63,337 bases of DNA from Paraburkholderia aspalathi (GCF_900116445.1 NZ_FPBH01000044.1:1-63337); one strand, 5' to 3'; shown: positions 53,079 through 62,315, counted from the stretch's first letter. Notes: generated by a model not told the origin, from the sequence alone. Made by a program: numbers and translations.

Positions 53079-55415
53079 TCAGCCAGAGAACCGCGAACCG
53101 TGAGCGCCCGTATCCGGCAGGTCGGTCGTGTAAGGCAGGGATTCCTTCCTCAACTGCGAGTCCGGCGAATTCCTCTGCCAGGACACCGCTTTCTCGATGT
53201 AGTCGCCAGGTGTGGCATTCGTGATGTTGCACGGCGTAATACGCAGGTAGGAGCCACCCGCGCCAATCCAGACCTCCTCCTTCGCCGAGAGCACAAGCCT
53301 GCCGTTCGTGCTGGTAATCGTGAGATCCTTAAGCGCTGACATGGCGAGCTCATCGCTTTGCGCCTGGATCTGGACCTTTCCGCGCGCAGCAAGCATTTTT
53401 ATTCCGAGCGTATGCGCGAAGAGCGAGAGTGCGCTTTCAGCCGCCATAACGATGCTCTTCAAGGCGCTGACGTTGAAACCCGATCCTGTCGTCACATTCA
53501 CGTCCTTGCCCGCACTAACCGACACGCGATCAGACGTCAAAACAGCAACGCCCTTCGGCGAGGACAGCAGCACGACGGCCTCCTTCAACTCGTTCACGCT
53601 GTTCTTCAGCCATTCGTTTTCGGCCTTCAGATCGGCAATCTCGGCCTTGGCCGTGTTCGCCTGATCAGCGAGGCTCTGAGCCTGGATCTGTAGTGTCTGG
53701 AACTGCGTCATGGCTTCCGCCATGTCGGTCTGCTTGCCGTCCGCCTGTGGCTGCATATCGCTGCACAGCATCAGCCCGCCACCGGCACGCAGCACGCCGT
53801 GCTGATCAGTGCGCAGTTCAAAACCGCTGCCTCGGTGCTGACGTTTGCCGTTGACGATATGGCCCAGGGTCAACTGGCTCTTGCCTGAATGCTCGGTCGA
53901 GAGCCTGACGTGCTCCTCACCTTCCCAATCTTCGAGGTCGAACTCGTTGCCGCTCTGCGTATAAATGCGATTGCGCGACATCAGCCGATCCTGATTGGTA
54001 ATCAGATCGACCTGGTGGTTCGTGTGATGGAAAGCGCTGATATACGGCTTGTTCGGATCGCCATCGCGGAACTCGATGACGGCTTCCGTACCTTCCACTA
54101 CAGGAAAGTGGAAGCCGGTTTGCAAGCCGCCCGCGAATGGTTTCGCAAGCCGCAGCGGCACGCTCTCACCGCCGGCAGGCCATTCGCCGTAGTCACAGTC
54201 GAAGCGAACGACGTAATAGCCCTGCTGTGTCAGATAGGCATATTTGTACTTGCCCGGGGACGTGACACGGGCACTCAGCGTTCCCGTGATTTTTGGCCAC
54301 TTGTGATCTTCGATTTTTAACCGGAAACGCCGGTCCGAAGGAATGGCCTTGTAGGTATTGCGATAGGGCTGGGCACGCCCGCCCGAGTGCGTGATTTCGA
54401 TGATGACCTGACCGTGCGGTGCATCCGGAAAATTTTCGTCGGTCGTCAGGATGCGGCCGGGACGCAGTTCGCGCAGGTTGCTCTCGCCGGTGTAGACGAC
54501 TTGCCAGGCGAGCGCAGCCTCATGGCGTAACTGCGCTTCCCACTGTGCGCCGGACTGGTCAAGATGGCCCGTGCCGTAGATATACGGCTGGCCGTAAGTC
54601 GTTTTGTCGCTTCGGGCGACGTTGGCTTCTGCCTTGATACGCTCCCAAGCCTGGTCAGGATTGTAGTCGGCGACGACATACGCCATGGGCACCATTTCGG
54701 TATCCATGCGCAGCGCTGATACGGATTCTTCGCCCGTCATCAGCCCCGAGATGGGCCGATGCAGGGACGTGAGCTTGGGCTGATACACATAGTGATCGAT
54801 ATCATCGCCAAAGATGACGACATCACCGTGTTCGCCCTGGATGATGTAACTGTACATGCCCTCCTGCTGCATGAGCATGTTGACAAAATCCCAGTCTCCC
54901 TGCTGGTACTGAAACCTGAACGGGTGCCTCGGGTATTGGCGACGCAGCTTGAAAATGAACTGATGCCCCTTCAGCTCGTTGCGGCGTAGGATCGCATCGA
55001 TGATCTCGGGCGCACTGCTGTTCTGGTAGGTCTGCGTCGTGTGGGGATTCAGGCAGCCGATGTGCGCCTTGAGAACAAGCTCGTAGCTGCTGAGGTCCTT
55101 TGTCGTCTTCGTATGTGCGAAGCCTGTAATGCGCCCCCAGTACACGACCGGCTCGCCGCCATCGTCGGGCACGAGCCTGAACTTCGCCTCATGTCCCAGG
55201 ATCACATCGCGCGTCAGCTTCTGCGGGCAAGCCGCGACGATATCAACGCGATAGGACTGCCCCATTTTTTCGACGGCACGGTATGACACCACCGAAATAT
55301 CGCTGATCCTTTCCGCCCCGAACACCTCGATGAAATATTTCGCCTGGTCACTAGCCCCTGCGAGCTTCTTTGCATCCCGTTTAAGCTCGTCCCCATACTC
55401 AACTGTCGAACTCAC
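53079..55415 (-). CDS. vgrG: VgrG T6SS spike protein with DUF2345 domain
   Basis: A 778-residue spike protein. The phage gp27/gp5-like part spans about residues 1-470 (including FRFQYQQGDWDFVNMLMQQE and the OB-fold region GDPNKPYISAFHHT), followed by a coiled-coil-like stretch (QSLADQANTAKAEIADLKAE) and a DUF2345 extension. The trimer pierces target cells and carries the effector encoded next. GTG 55415 is preferred because GGAG lies 6 bases upstream; GTG 55427 is an alternative. No tss core genes are in the window, so it is an orphan vgrG island served by a T6SS elsewhere. Confidence 0.93.
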   Translation of the reverse strand: MSSTVEYGDELKRDAKKLAGASDQAKYFIEVFGAERISDISVVSYRAVEKMGQSYRVDIVAACPQKLTRDVILGHEAKFRLVPDDGGEPVVYWGRITGFAHTKTTKDLSSYELVLKAHIGCLNPHTTQTYQNSSAPEIIDAILRRNELKGHQFIFKLRRQYPRHPFRFQYQQGDWDFVNMLMQQEGMYSYIIQGEHGDVVIFGDDIDHYVYQPKLTSLHRPISGLMTGEESVSALRMDTEMVPMAYVVADYNPDQAWERIKAEANVARSDKTTYGQPYIYGTGHLDQSGAQWEAQLRHEAALAWQVVYTGESNLRELRPGRILTTDENFPDAPHGQVIIEITHSGGRAQPYRNTYKAIPSDRRFRLKIEDHKWPKITGTLSARVTSPGKYKYAYLTQQGYYVVRFDCDYGEWPAGGESVPLRLAKPFAGGLQTGFHFPVVEGTEAVIEFRDGDPNKPYISAFHHTNHQVDLITNQDRLMSRNRIYTQSGNEFDLEDWEGEEHVRLSTEHSGKSQLTLGHIVNGKRQHRGSGFELRTDQHGVLRAGGGLMLCSDMQPQADGKQTDMAEAMTQFQTLQIQAQSLADQANTAKAEIADLKAENEWLKNSVNELKEAVVLLSSPKGVAVLTSDRVSVSAGKDVNVTTGSGFNVSALKSIVMAAESALSLFAHTLGIKMLAARGKVQIQAQSDELAMSALKDLTITSTNGRLVLSAKEEVWIGAGGSYLRITPCNITNATPGDYIEKAVSWQRNSPDSQLRKESLPYTTDLPDTGAHGSRFSG

Positions 55416-55536
55416 AAAGTACTCCACAGTGACTGACCTGATCGCCGAAGCAGTAAACTAAACGTTTGAATCTGATCAGGTCAACCAAATATTTTTTGAG
55501 ATAAAGTCGATGTCAATCTGAAGAGTGGAAAGCATG

Positions 55537-55668
55537 CTCGGCGATCGCACCAAGGGATGCACGGTCGATCGAAGTATTGAGCAATGAATCCGCTGTGCGC
55601 GAGCTGTTCGAACAACTCGGACATTTCGATCATCTGATCTATAGCGCGGGAGACGCGTTGCTTGCGAA
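55537..55668 (+). pseudogene. SDR gene remnant
   Basis: This stretch is a fragment of the SDR gene at 57672-58406. Bases 55584-55653 match 57871-57940 at about 63 of 70 positions, and similarity extends left to GCTCGGCGATCG. The reading frame gives SNESAVRELFEQLG-type sequence but is interrupted by an insertion near 55570 and lacks both ends, so it is non-functional. It ends just before the structured RNA region. Confidence 0.8.
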
Positions 55669-55763
55669 GTATTTGACGCCGATGACGGAGGAAGGCACGA
55701 ACGCCCTCCTCCTCGCCCCAGTCCGCCTTATCCTTTCGGCCAAATCAAACATTTTGCCTATAA

Positions 55764-55797
55764 GGTTGAAGTCAACCGCGGTGACCTCCCTTATAAT
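55764..55797 (+). promoter_or_regulatory. Candidate regulated promoter of the structured RNA
   Basis: A -10 hexamer TATAAT is at 55792-55797. Upstream, GGTTGA-AG-TCAACC (55764-55777) is a perfect 6-bp dyad overlapping the -35 region (TTGAAG at 55766-55771, with a long 20-base spacer). A regulator that binds the dyad would block the promoter. The promoter lies about 30 bases before the structured RNA. Confidence 0.5.
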
Positions 55798-55827
55798 TAC
55801 CAAGCCGTCGGGAAACACCCAACGGCC

Positions 55828-55970
55828 GGGTTTGACAGCCCGTGGCAATAACCGCACACCCGCTCACGCGGGTCGTGCGTCTACCCCTGCACGTCTATAT
55901 TTCAATGGGCGGGCCGTGGTAGGGGAGCCGCAAGGCTCGCCGGTTTGTTATTGCCCCGGTCTGTCAACCC
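55828..55970 (+). ncRNA. Structured RNA resembling C4 antisense RNA
   Basis: A compact element. The ends pair (GGGTTTGACAG at 55828-55838 with CTGTCAACCC at 55961-55970, one bulge). Inside, GGCAATAAC (55844-55852) pairs perfectly with GTTATTGCC (55947-55955). A 10-bp hairpin with loop TCAC occupies 55854-55878. A GAGCC-GCAA-GGCTC hairpin with a GNRA tetraloop lies at 55925-55938. This arrangement, immediately upstream of a small ORF on the same strand, recalls the phage P1/P7 C4 antisense RNA class (from memory). It has its own candidate promoter upstream. The fold is direct from sequence; the class assignment is inference. Confidence 0.65.
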
Positions 55971-56040
55971 TATTACGTGCCCGCTCACCCCTTCCCAAGC
56001 GAGTGTCGGGCGATCCGAGAAGTAACAGGGAGATCGCATC

Positions 56041-56508
56041 ATGAGCAAGTCCAACAAAAACCAACCCGCTTCACGTCCGCCTGTCGACGCAACCCAGTAC
56101 GAAAAGCTTGCGCTGTCTGCCTTCGATTTATGCGACCGGCACCTGGCTCAACTGGATACTTTGATCACACTTGCGTCCTCGATATGTAGGAATCCTTCCA
56201 TCACGCTAGAGGAAAGACGGCGTCGTCAGACGCTTCTTGAATTGCTGGTGGACACGGCGGAGCAATATCAGCAGGAATTTGAATGCGACCGCGAGTTGTA
56301 CAAGGTGATTGCGCTCGATGCGAAGGGTGTTCCGCAAAGCCGCATCACGGCACGCCATGCAGCGAGCCTGCTTGCAGAGGAGGTATCGCAGCGAGCAGGA
56401 GCAACCATAGTTACCGCAGACGCGCGGCAGCGCAAAAGCCCGTCATCGGAAAACGCCGCGGCTTTAAGAGCCGACGCTGCACAGCAACCGGTTGTCGCAC
56501 CAAACTAG
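56041..56508 (+). CDS. Small orphan ORF downstream of the C4-like RNA
   Basis: A 155-residue hydrophilic protein, Glu/Arg/Gln-rich, with a predicted helical central part (LEERRRRQTLLELLVDTAEQ) and a disordered Ser/Ala tail. I do not recognise a domain with confidence; it resembles small proteins that follow similar RNAs in pseudomonads. CAGGG lies 10 bases before the ATG. If the RNA acts like C4, this ORF is the gene it would silence by pairing near the ribosome site. Confidence 0.6.
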   Translation: MSKSNKNQPASRPPVDATQYEKLALSAFDLCDRHLAQLDTLITLASSICRNPSITLEERRRRQTLLELLVDTAEQYQQEFECDRELYKVIALDAKGVPQSRITARHAASLLAEEVSQRAGATIVTADARQRKSPSSENAAALRADAAQQPVVAPN

Positions 56509-56593
56509 GCGATCGAAAAAACCACTGAGCGGTAAGGCGGCGCGTCCCAGTCCTTCAGCGATTCGTGCACTGAGACGGTTTTCGTCCAGACAT

Positions 56594-57562
56594 CTACGAC
56601 GACTTGGCGCGCGCCCGCCGCGCAGATACAACCGGCTTTGACCTGGCGCGAAAGTTCTGCTGCTCCTCGCCCTGCCCCAACGTCTCCTGGAGAAACGCGA
56701 TGAAACTTTCCAGCTTCGGTGGCATGTGCGCGTCGGGCAGATGCACCACATGGATGGGCCAGGTCGGCGCCGGCCAGTCGGGAAAGAGACGAACGAGCCG
56801 ACCCGCATCCAGATCTTCCTGCAGCATCATCTGAGGTTGGAGAATGATCCCCAGTCCCGCGAGCGCGGCCTCACGAAGCGCGAGACCACCATTGACATCA
56901 AGACGACCACGCACGGCGATGCGCTCCACGCCGTTACCGTCAGGTCGTGGAAAACGCCATTCACGTTCGGGACCAGTCGCTGTAGTAAAAGCCAGGCAGT
57001 TGTGCTGCGCCAGATCGGCGGGCACCTGCGGATGCCGGTGGCGAGCCAGATAGTCCGGCGACGCGCAGGCGATACGCGGTGAATGGGTTAACGGCCGCGC
57101 AATCAAGCCCGAATCCGGCAGCACGCCGGCGCGGATCGCGGCATCGAAACCTTCCTCCGCCAGATCGGCGAAGCGGTCGTTGAGGGACAGTTCAACCTGG
57201 ACCTCGGGATAGCGGTCGAGATACGCAGCAAGCGCCGGCACGAGCACACGTGTTCCATAGATAACCGGGCAACTCACCCGCAATCGGCCACGCGGACTGC
57301 TCTGCATTTCCCGCGCGTCGAGCTCGGCGGAGTCCACCAGCGCCAGAATTTCGACGCATCGTGCGTGATAGCGCTTGCCGAGTTCGGTCAGGCTCTGGCG
57401 CCGCGTGGTGCGATTCAGCAGCCGGCCTTTGAGGCGTCGCTCCAACTCACGGATATGGTTGCCGACCATCGTGGGCGTCATCCCGCTGCCTTCGGCCGCC
57501 GCAGTGAAGCTGCCGCGTTCGACCACCCTCGCAAATATCGCCATGCTGCTGAATCGGTCCAT
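56594..57562 (-). CDS. LysR family transcriptional regulator
   Basis: A 322-residue LysR regulator (DNA-binding segment GSFTAAAEGSGMTPTMVGNH) with a standard effector domain and a basic C-terminal tail. ATG 57562 has AGGA about 8 bases upstream; a TTG at 57568 is less likely. It is divergent from the SDR gene at 57672 with about 110 bases between starts and probably controls it. Confidence 0.92.
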   Translation of the reverse strand: MDRFSSMAIFARVVERGSFTAAAEGSGMTPTMVGNHIRELERRLKGRLLNRTTRRQSLTELGKRYHARCVEILALVDSAELDAREMQSSPRGRLRVSCPVIYGTRVLVPALAAYLDRYPEVQVELSLNDRFADLAEEGFDAAIRAGVLPDSGLIARPLTHSPRIACASPDYLARHRHPQVPADLAQHNCLAFTTATGPEREWRFPRPDGNGVERIAVRGRLDVNGGLALREAALAGLGIILQPQMMLQEDLDAGRLVRLFPDWPAPTWPIHVVHLPDAHMPPKLESFIAFLQETLGQGEEQQNFRARSKPVVSARRARAKSS

Positions 57563-57671
57563 TCGCAAGTCCTATTAAGGAGTGTTCGAAGAGATAGTGG
57601 GTTTATCAAGTTGAATTTAAGAATAATACTCGGGTCCTGGCTTCACGCCCAACCCACAGCGAGGACTCGCC

Positions 57672-58406
57672 ATGACTATCGCAAGCACGAACCTTCAGCA
57701 TCAACACATCGTCCTGCTGGGCGGCACGTCGGGAATCGGCCTTGCCACGGCCCATGCCGCGCTCGCAGCCGGCGCCTCAGTGACGGTGGTTTCATCGCGC
57801 AGTCAGCGTGTCGCCGAGGCCGTCGCCGGGCTCGGCGATCGGGCCAAGGGATACACGGTCGATCTGAGTAATGAATCCGCTGTGCGCGAACTGTTCCAAC
57901 AACTCGGACCTTTCGACCATCTGGTGTACAGCGCGGGAGATTCGTTGCAAATCGGCGCGCTCGCCGACATGGACCTCGAGACGGTCCGTCAGATTTTCGA
58001 TGTGCGAGTCTTCGGCGCCATTGCCGCCGTCAAACATGCGGCGCCGTATCTCCGTCCCGGCGGCTCCGTGGTGTTGACCAGCGGTATCGCCAGCTTGCGA
58101 CCACAAAAGGGTTGGGTGGCGCTTGCCGGTGTCTGCAGCGCGATGGAAGGCTTGACTCGGGCACTCGCCGTGGAGTTGGCGCCCATTCGCGTCAACCTGG
58201 TGAGTCCCGGTTTAGTACGCACGCCGCTGTGGGCCAATCTGTCCGAATCAGAGCGCGAGGCACTCTACGCGGCAAGTGACGCGGCTCTGCCTGTGGGGTA
58301 TGTCGGCGAGGCAGAGGACCTCGCGCAAACCTACCTCTATTTGATGACCAACCGCTACTCCACGGGACAAACCGTCGTCGTGGACGGCGGTGGCGTGCTG
58401 GTCTAA
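57672..58406 (+). CDS. SDR oxidoreductase
   Basis: A 244-residue SDR. The cofactor motif LGGTSGIGLATA and the Asp region TVDLSNESA are clear, but the usual catalytic Tyr-x3-Lys is not: the corresponding stretch reads GWVALAGVCSAMEGL, so Tyr and Lys appear replaced. The protein may have lost classical dehydrogenase chemistry. It is the parent of the remnant at 55537-55668 and is divergent from the LysR gene. A stem-loop follows at 58414-58448. Confidence 0.88.
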   Translation: MTIASTNLQHQHIVLLGGTSGIGLATAHAALAAGASVTVVSSRSQRVAEAVAGLGDRAKGYTVDLSNESAVRELFQQLGPFDHLVYSAGDSLQIGALADMDLETVRQIFDVRVFGAIAAVKHAAPYLRPGGSVVLTSGIASLRPQKGWVALAGVCSAMEGLTRALAVELAPIRVNLVSPGLVRTPLWANLSESEREALYAASDAALPVGYVGEAEDLAQTYLYLMTNRYSTGQTVVVDGGGVLV

Positions 58407-58413
58407 GAGACCG

Positions 58414-58448
58414 GATAGCCTGGTGCGGACCGTCCGACCAGGCCTATC
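58414..58448. terminator. Stem-loop between convergent genes
   Basis: GATAG-CCTGGT (58414-58424) pairs with ACCAGG-C-CTATC (58437-58448) with one bulge, and CGGAC/GTCCG extends it at the tip. It separates the SDR stop (58406) from the prpF stop (58498), a bidirectional terminator candidate without a T-run. Confidence 0.5.
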
Positions 58449-58497
58449 AGCGATACAAGTACTTAGTTGCAGCGATGCCGGGCCGGCAACCGTTACC

Positions 58498-59682
58498 TCA
58501 CTCCCCCGGCACCCTCACCCATCCCTCCATCAGCACCCGTGCACTCCGGCTCATGATTGCTTTGGTGACCGTCCACTCCCCGCCTTCCTCTCTAGCCTCG
58601 GCGCCCACTCGCAGCGTCCCCGACGGATGGCCGAATCTCACCGCCTCGCGCGCCCCACCGCCAGCGGCGAGATTCACCAAGGTTCCCGAAATCGCAGCAG
58701 CCGTACCAATCGCAACCGCTGCCGTCCCCATCATCGCGTGATGCAGCTTGCCCATCGACATCGCGCGCACCAGCAGATCGACATCGCTCGCAGCAACACG
58801 CTTGCCGCTGGAAGCCACGTAGTCCGCAGGCTTGGCGACAAACGCAACCTTCGGCGTATGCTGCCGCGTTGCGATCTCATCGATGTTCTTGATCAGGCCC
58901 ATACGCACAGCACCATGCGCGCGAATGGTTTCGAACATCGCGAGCGCCTTCTCGTCGCTATTGATCGCGTCCTGTAGTTCGGTGCCCTTATAACCGATCG
59001 CTTCCGCGTCCACGAAAATGGTCGGGATACCGGCGTTAATCATCGTCGCCTTCAGCGTGCCGACACCCGGCACCTCGAGGTCATCGACCAGATTCCCCGT
59101 CGGGAACATCGCGCCGCCGGCGCCGTCTTCTTCAGCAGCCGGGTCCATGAATTCGAGCTGAACTTCGGCAGCCGGAAACGTCACGCCATCGAGTTCAAAG
59201 TCGCCAGTTTCCTGCACAGCGCCATCGGTAATAGGCACCTGGCCGATGATCGTCTTGCCGATATTCGCCTGCCAGATACGCACAACAGCCACGCCGTTCT
59301 GCGGAATCCGGCTCGCATCGACAAGACCCGCACTAATCGCAAACGGCCCCACCGCAGCAGAGAGATTTCCGCAATTGCCGCTCCAATCGACGAAAGCCTT
59401 ATCGATGGAAACCTGCCCGAACAGATAGTCCACGTCATGATCCGGCTTGCTGCTCTTCGCGATGATGACCGTCTTGCTCGTGCTGGAAGTCGCGCCGCCC
59501 ATACCGTCGATCTGCTTGCCATACGGGTCCGGGCTGCCAATCACACGCATCAGCAGTGCGTCACGCGCGGCGCCTTGCACCTGGGCCGCCTCCGGCAAAT
59601 CCTGCAGCCGGAAGAACACGCCTTTGCTGGTGCCGCCGCGCATGTACGTCGCCGGAATCTTGATCTGAGGTTTGTGAGCCAT
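58498..59682 (-). CDS. prpF: 2-methylaconitate cis-trans isomerase
   Basis: A 394-residue PrpF-type isomerase that works with AcnD to convert 2-methylcitrate towards 2-methylisocitrate in propionate use. It begins KIPATYMRGGTSKGVFF, the PrpF hallmark with Cys-free active loop of the family, and ends with ARVLMEGWVRVP. The start ATG 59682 is preceded by AGGA and lies 35 bases after the acnD stop, so the two are one operon. Confidence 0.95.
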   Translation of the reverse strand: MAHKPQIKIPATYMRGGTSKGVFFRLQDLPEAAQVQGAARDALLMRVIGSPDPYGKQIDGMGGATSSTSKTVIIAKSSKPDHDVDYLFGQVSIDKAFVDWSGNCGNLSAAVGPFAISAGLVDASRIPQNGVAVVRIWQANIGKTIIGQVPITDGAVQETGDFELDGVTFPAAEVQLEFMDPAAEEDGAGGAMFPTGNLVDDLEVPGVGTLKATMINAGIPTIFVDAEAIGYKGTELQDAINSDEKALAMFETIRAHGAVRMGLIKNIDEIATRQHTPKVAFVAKPADYVASSGKRVAASDVDLLVRAMSMGKLHHAMMGTAAVAIGTAAAISGTLVNLAAGGGAREAVRFGHPSGTLRVGAEAREEGGEWTVTKAIMSRSARVLMEGWVRVPGE

Positions 59683-59717
59683 GAAAGTAATGTCCTGATG
59701 AGAGAAGCTCAAAAGCC

Positions 59718-62315
59718 TTAAGCCGCAGCCTTCGTCGATTCAAGAAAGTCCTGCGCGAAGCGTTGCAACACGCCGCCGGCTTCATAGATCGACACCTCTT
59801 CCGCCGTATCCAGGCGGCACGTCACCGGTACCTCGACGCGCTCACCGTTCTTGCGATTAATCACGAGCGTGAGGTCGGCACGCGGTTTGCGTTCGCCGAT
59901 TACGTCGAAGGTTTCAGTGCCGTCGATTGCGAGCGTGAGTCGATTCACACCAGGTTTGAATTCCAGCGGCAGCACGCCCATGCCGACCAGATTCGTGCGG
60001 TGAATCCGCTCGAACCCTTCCGCAACAATCGCTTCCGCGCCGGCAAGACGCACGCCCTTCGCCGCCCAGTCACGCGACGAACCTTGCCCGTAGTCGGCCC
60101 CGGCAATCACGATCAGCGGCTGCTTGCGTTCCATGTAGGTTTCGATCGCCTCCCACATGCGAGTCACCTTGCCCTCCGGCTCGATGCGCGCCAACGAACC
60201 TGCCTTCACCTTGCCGTCTTCCAGCACCATCTCGTTCTTCAGCGTCGGATTCGCGAAGGTCGCACGCTGAGCGGTCAGGTGATCGCCACGGTGGGTTGCG
60301 TACGAATTGAAGTCCTCTTCAGGCAAGCCCATCTTGGCGAGGTACTCACCGGATGCACTATCCGCCAGAATCGCATTCGACGGCGACAGGTGGTCGGTTG
60401 TGATGTTGTCGCCCAGCACAGCCAGCGGACGCATGCCCGCAAGCGTGCGCTCACCAGCAAGCGCGCCCTCCCAATACGGCGGACGGCGGATATACGTGCT
60501 CATCGGACGCCAGTGGTACAACGGATCAGCCTTCTCACCGGTATCGACAGAGACCGCGAACATCGGCTCATACACCTTGCGGAACTGCTCCGGCTTCACG
60601 CTCGAAGCGACGATCGCGTCGATCTCTTCATCTGACGGCCAGATGTCTTTCAGCTTGATCTCGTTGCCGTCAGCGTCGACGCCCAGCACATCCTTCTCAA
60701 TGTCGAAGCGGATCGTGCCGGCAATCGCATAGGCCACCACGAGAGGCGGCGAAGCGAGGAAAGCCTGCTTCGCGTACGGATGGATACGGCCGTCGAAGTT
60801 ACGGTTACCGGACAGCACCGCCGTCGCATACAGATCACGATCGACGATTTCCTTCTGGATCACCGGATCCAACGCACCCGACATGCCGTTGCACGACGTG
60901 CATGCATACGCGACCACGCCGAAGCCCAGTTGCTCCAGTTCCGGCAGCAGGCCGGCTTCTTCCAGATACAACGTGACCGCCTTCGACCCTGGCGCGAGCG
61001 AAGTCTTCGCCCACGGCTTGCGGGTGAGTCCACGTTGATTGGCGTTACGCGCCAGCAAACCGGCGGCGATCATGTTGCACGGATTGTTGGTGTTCGTGCA
61101 GCTCGTGATCGCAGCGATGATCACCGCGCCGTCCGGCATCAGACCCGGCTCGTTCTCCACCTTGCCGCTGATGCCGCGCGCGGCCAGTTCGGAAACCGGC
61201 AAACGACGATGCGGATTCGACGGCCCCGCCAGCGTGCGCACCACGGTAGACAGATCGAACGTCAGCACGCGCTCATACTCAGCGTGCTTCAGCGTATCGC
61301 CCCACAGGCCGGTTTCTTTCGCGTAGGTCTCAACCAGCTTGACGAGTTCGTCGTCGCGGCCGGTGAGCTTGAGGTACTTGATGGTCTGCTCATCGATGTA
61401 GAACATCGCCGCCGTCGCGCCGAATTCGGGCGCCATGTTGGCGATGGTCGCGCGATCGCCGAGCGTCAGGTTGGCCGTGCCTGCGCCGTAGAACTCGAGG
61501 TAGGCGCCGACCACTTTTTCCTTGCGCAAAAATTCGGTGAGCGAGAGCACAACGTCGGTCGCCGTGATGCCCTCAGCCGGCTTGCCCGTGAGCTCCACAC
61601 CCACGATATCCGGCAGCCGCATATAAGACGCGCGACCCAGCATCACGCTCTCGGCTTCAAGACCACCCACGCCGATCGCGATCACACCGAGCGCATCCAC
61701 CATCGGCGTATGCGAGTCGGTGCCGACCAGCGTATCGGGGAAGGCCACACCGTCTTTCACCTGCACCACCGGACTCATGCGCTCGAGGTTGATCTGATGC
61801 AGGATGCCGTTACCCGGCGGAATCACGTCGACGTTCTTGAATGCGCGCTTGGTCCAGTTGATAAAGTCGAAGCGGTCTTCATTGCGGCGATCTTCAATGG
61901 CGCGGTTCTTCGCGAACGCATCCGGATCGAAACCGCCGCACTCGACGGCGAGCGAGTGATCCACGACGAGCTGCGTCGGCACAACCGGGTTGACCATCGC
62001 AGGATCGCCGCCTTGTAACGCGATCGCATCGCGCAGACCGGCGAGGTCGACCAACGCGGTCTGGCCGAGAATGTCGTGACACACCACGCGCGCCGGGAAC
62101 CACGGAAAATCCAGCTCGCGCTTGCGTTCGATAATCTGCTTGAGCGACGCCGTCAACGTCACCGGATCGCAGCGGCGCACGAGGTTTTCGGCCAGCACGC
62201 GCGAGGTGTACGGCAGCTTGTCATAGGCGCCGGGTTGAATTGCATCGACGGCGGCACGCGTGTCGAAGAAATCCAGTTGGGTGCCGGGAAGGCGTTTGCG
62301 GTTGGCAGTATTCAT
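59718..62315 (-). CDS. acnD: 2-methylcitrate dehydratase, Fe/S type
   Basis: An 865-residue aconitase-family [4Fe-4S] dehydratase of the methylcitrate cycle. Cluster Cys residues are in AAITSCTNTNNP and YACTSCNGMSG; the family motifs GTDSHTPMVDALGVIAIGVG and the C-terminal swivel domain (AGADYGQGSSRDWAAKGV) are complete. AcnD needs PrpF to work, which is encoded next. The start has a weak ribosome site. A 317-base gap with a strong terminator separates it from prpC. Confidence 0.96.
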   Translation of the reverse strand: MNTANRKRLPGTQLDFFDTRAAVDAIQPGAYDKLPYTSRVLAENLVRRCDPVTLTASLKQIIERKRELDFPWFPARVVCHDILGQTALVDLAGLRDAIALQGGDPAMVNPVVPTQLVVDHSLAVECGGFDPDAFAKNRAIEDRRNEDRFDFINWTKRAFKNVDVIPPGNGILHQINLERMSPVVQVKDGVAFPDTLVGTDSHTPMVDALGVIAIGVGGLEAESVMLGRASYMRLPDIVGVELTGKPAEGITATDVVLSLTEFLRKEKVVGAYLEFYGAGTANLTLGDRATIANMAPEFGATAAMFYIDEQTIKYLKLTGRDDELVKLVETYAKETGLWGDTLKHAEYERVLTFDLSTVVRTLAGPSNPHRRLPVSELAARGISGKVENEPGLMPDGAVIIAAITSCTNTNNPCNMIAAGLLARNANQRGLTRKPWAKTSLAPGSKAVTLYLEEAGLLPELEQLGFGVVAYACTSCNGMSGALDPVIQKEIVDRDLYATAVLSGNRNFDGRIHPYAKQAFLASPPLVVAYAIAGTIRFDIEKDVLGVDADGNEIKLKDIWPSDEEIDAIVASSVKPEQFRKVYEPMFAVSVDTGEKADPLYHWRPMSTYIRRPPYWEGALAGERTLAGMRPLAVLGDNITTDHLSPSNAILADSASGEYLAKMGLPEEDFNSYATHRGDHLTAQRATFANPTLKNEMVLEDGKVKAGSLARIEPEGKVTRMWEAIETYMERKQPLIVIAGADYGQGSSRDWAAKGVRLAGAEAIVAEGFERIHRTNLVGMGVLPLEFKPGVNRLTLAIDGTETFDVIGERKPRADLTLVINRKNGERVEVPVTCRLDTAEEVSIYEAGGVLQRFAQDFLESTKAAA

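Noticed and set aside
55537..56508. Possible prophage or satellite element because of the C4-like RNA
   Set aside because: No integrase, capsid, or attachment-site repeat could be seen around it; only the RNA resembles phage regulation.
60780..62018. A 412-residue plus-strand frame inside acnD
   Set aside because: Antisense to a conserved enzyme, Arg/His-rich and without motifs, the usual shadow in high-GC DNA.
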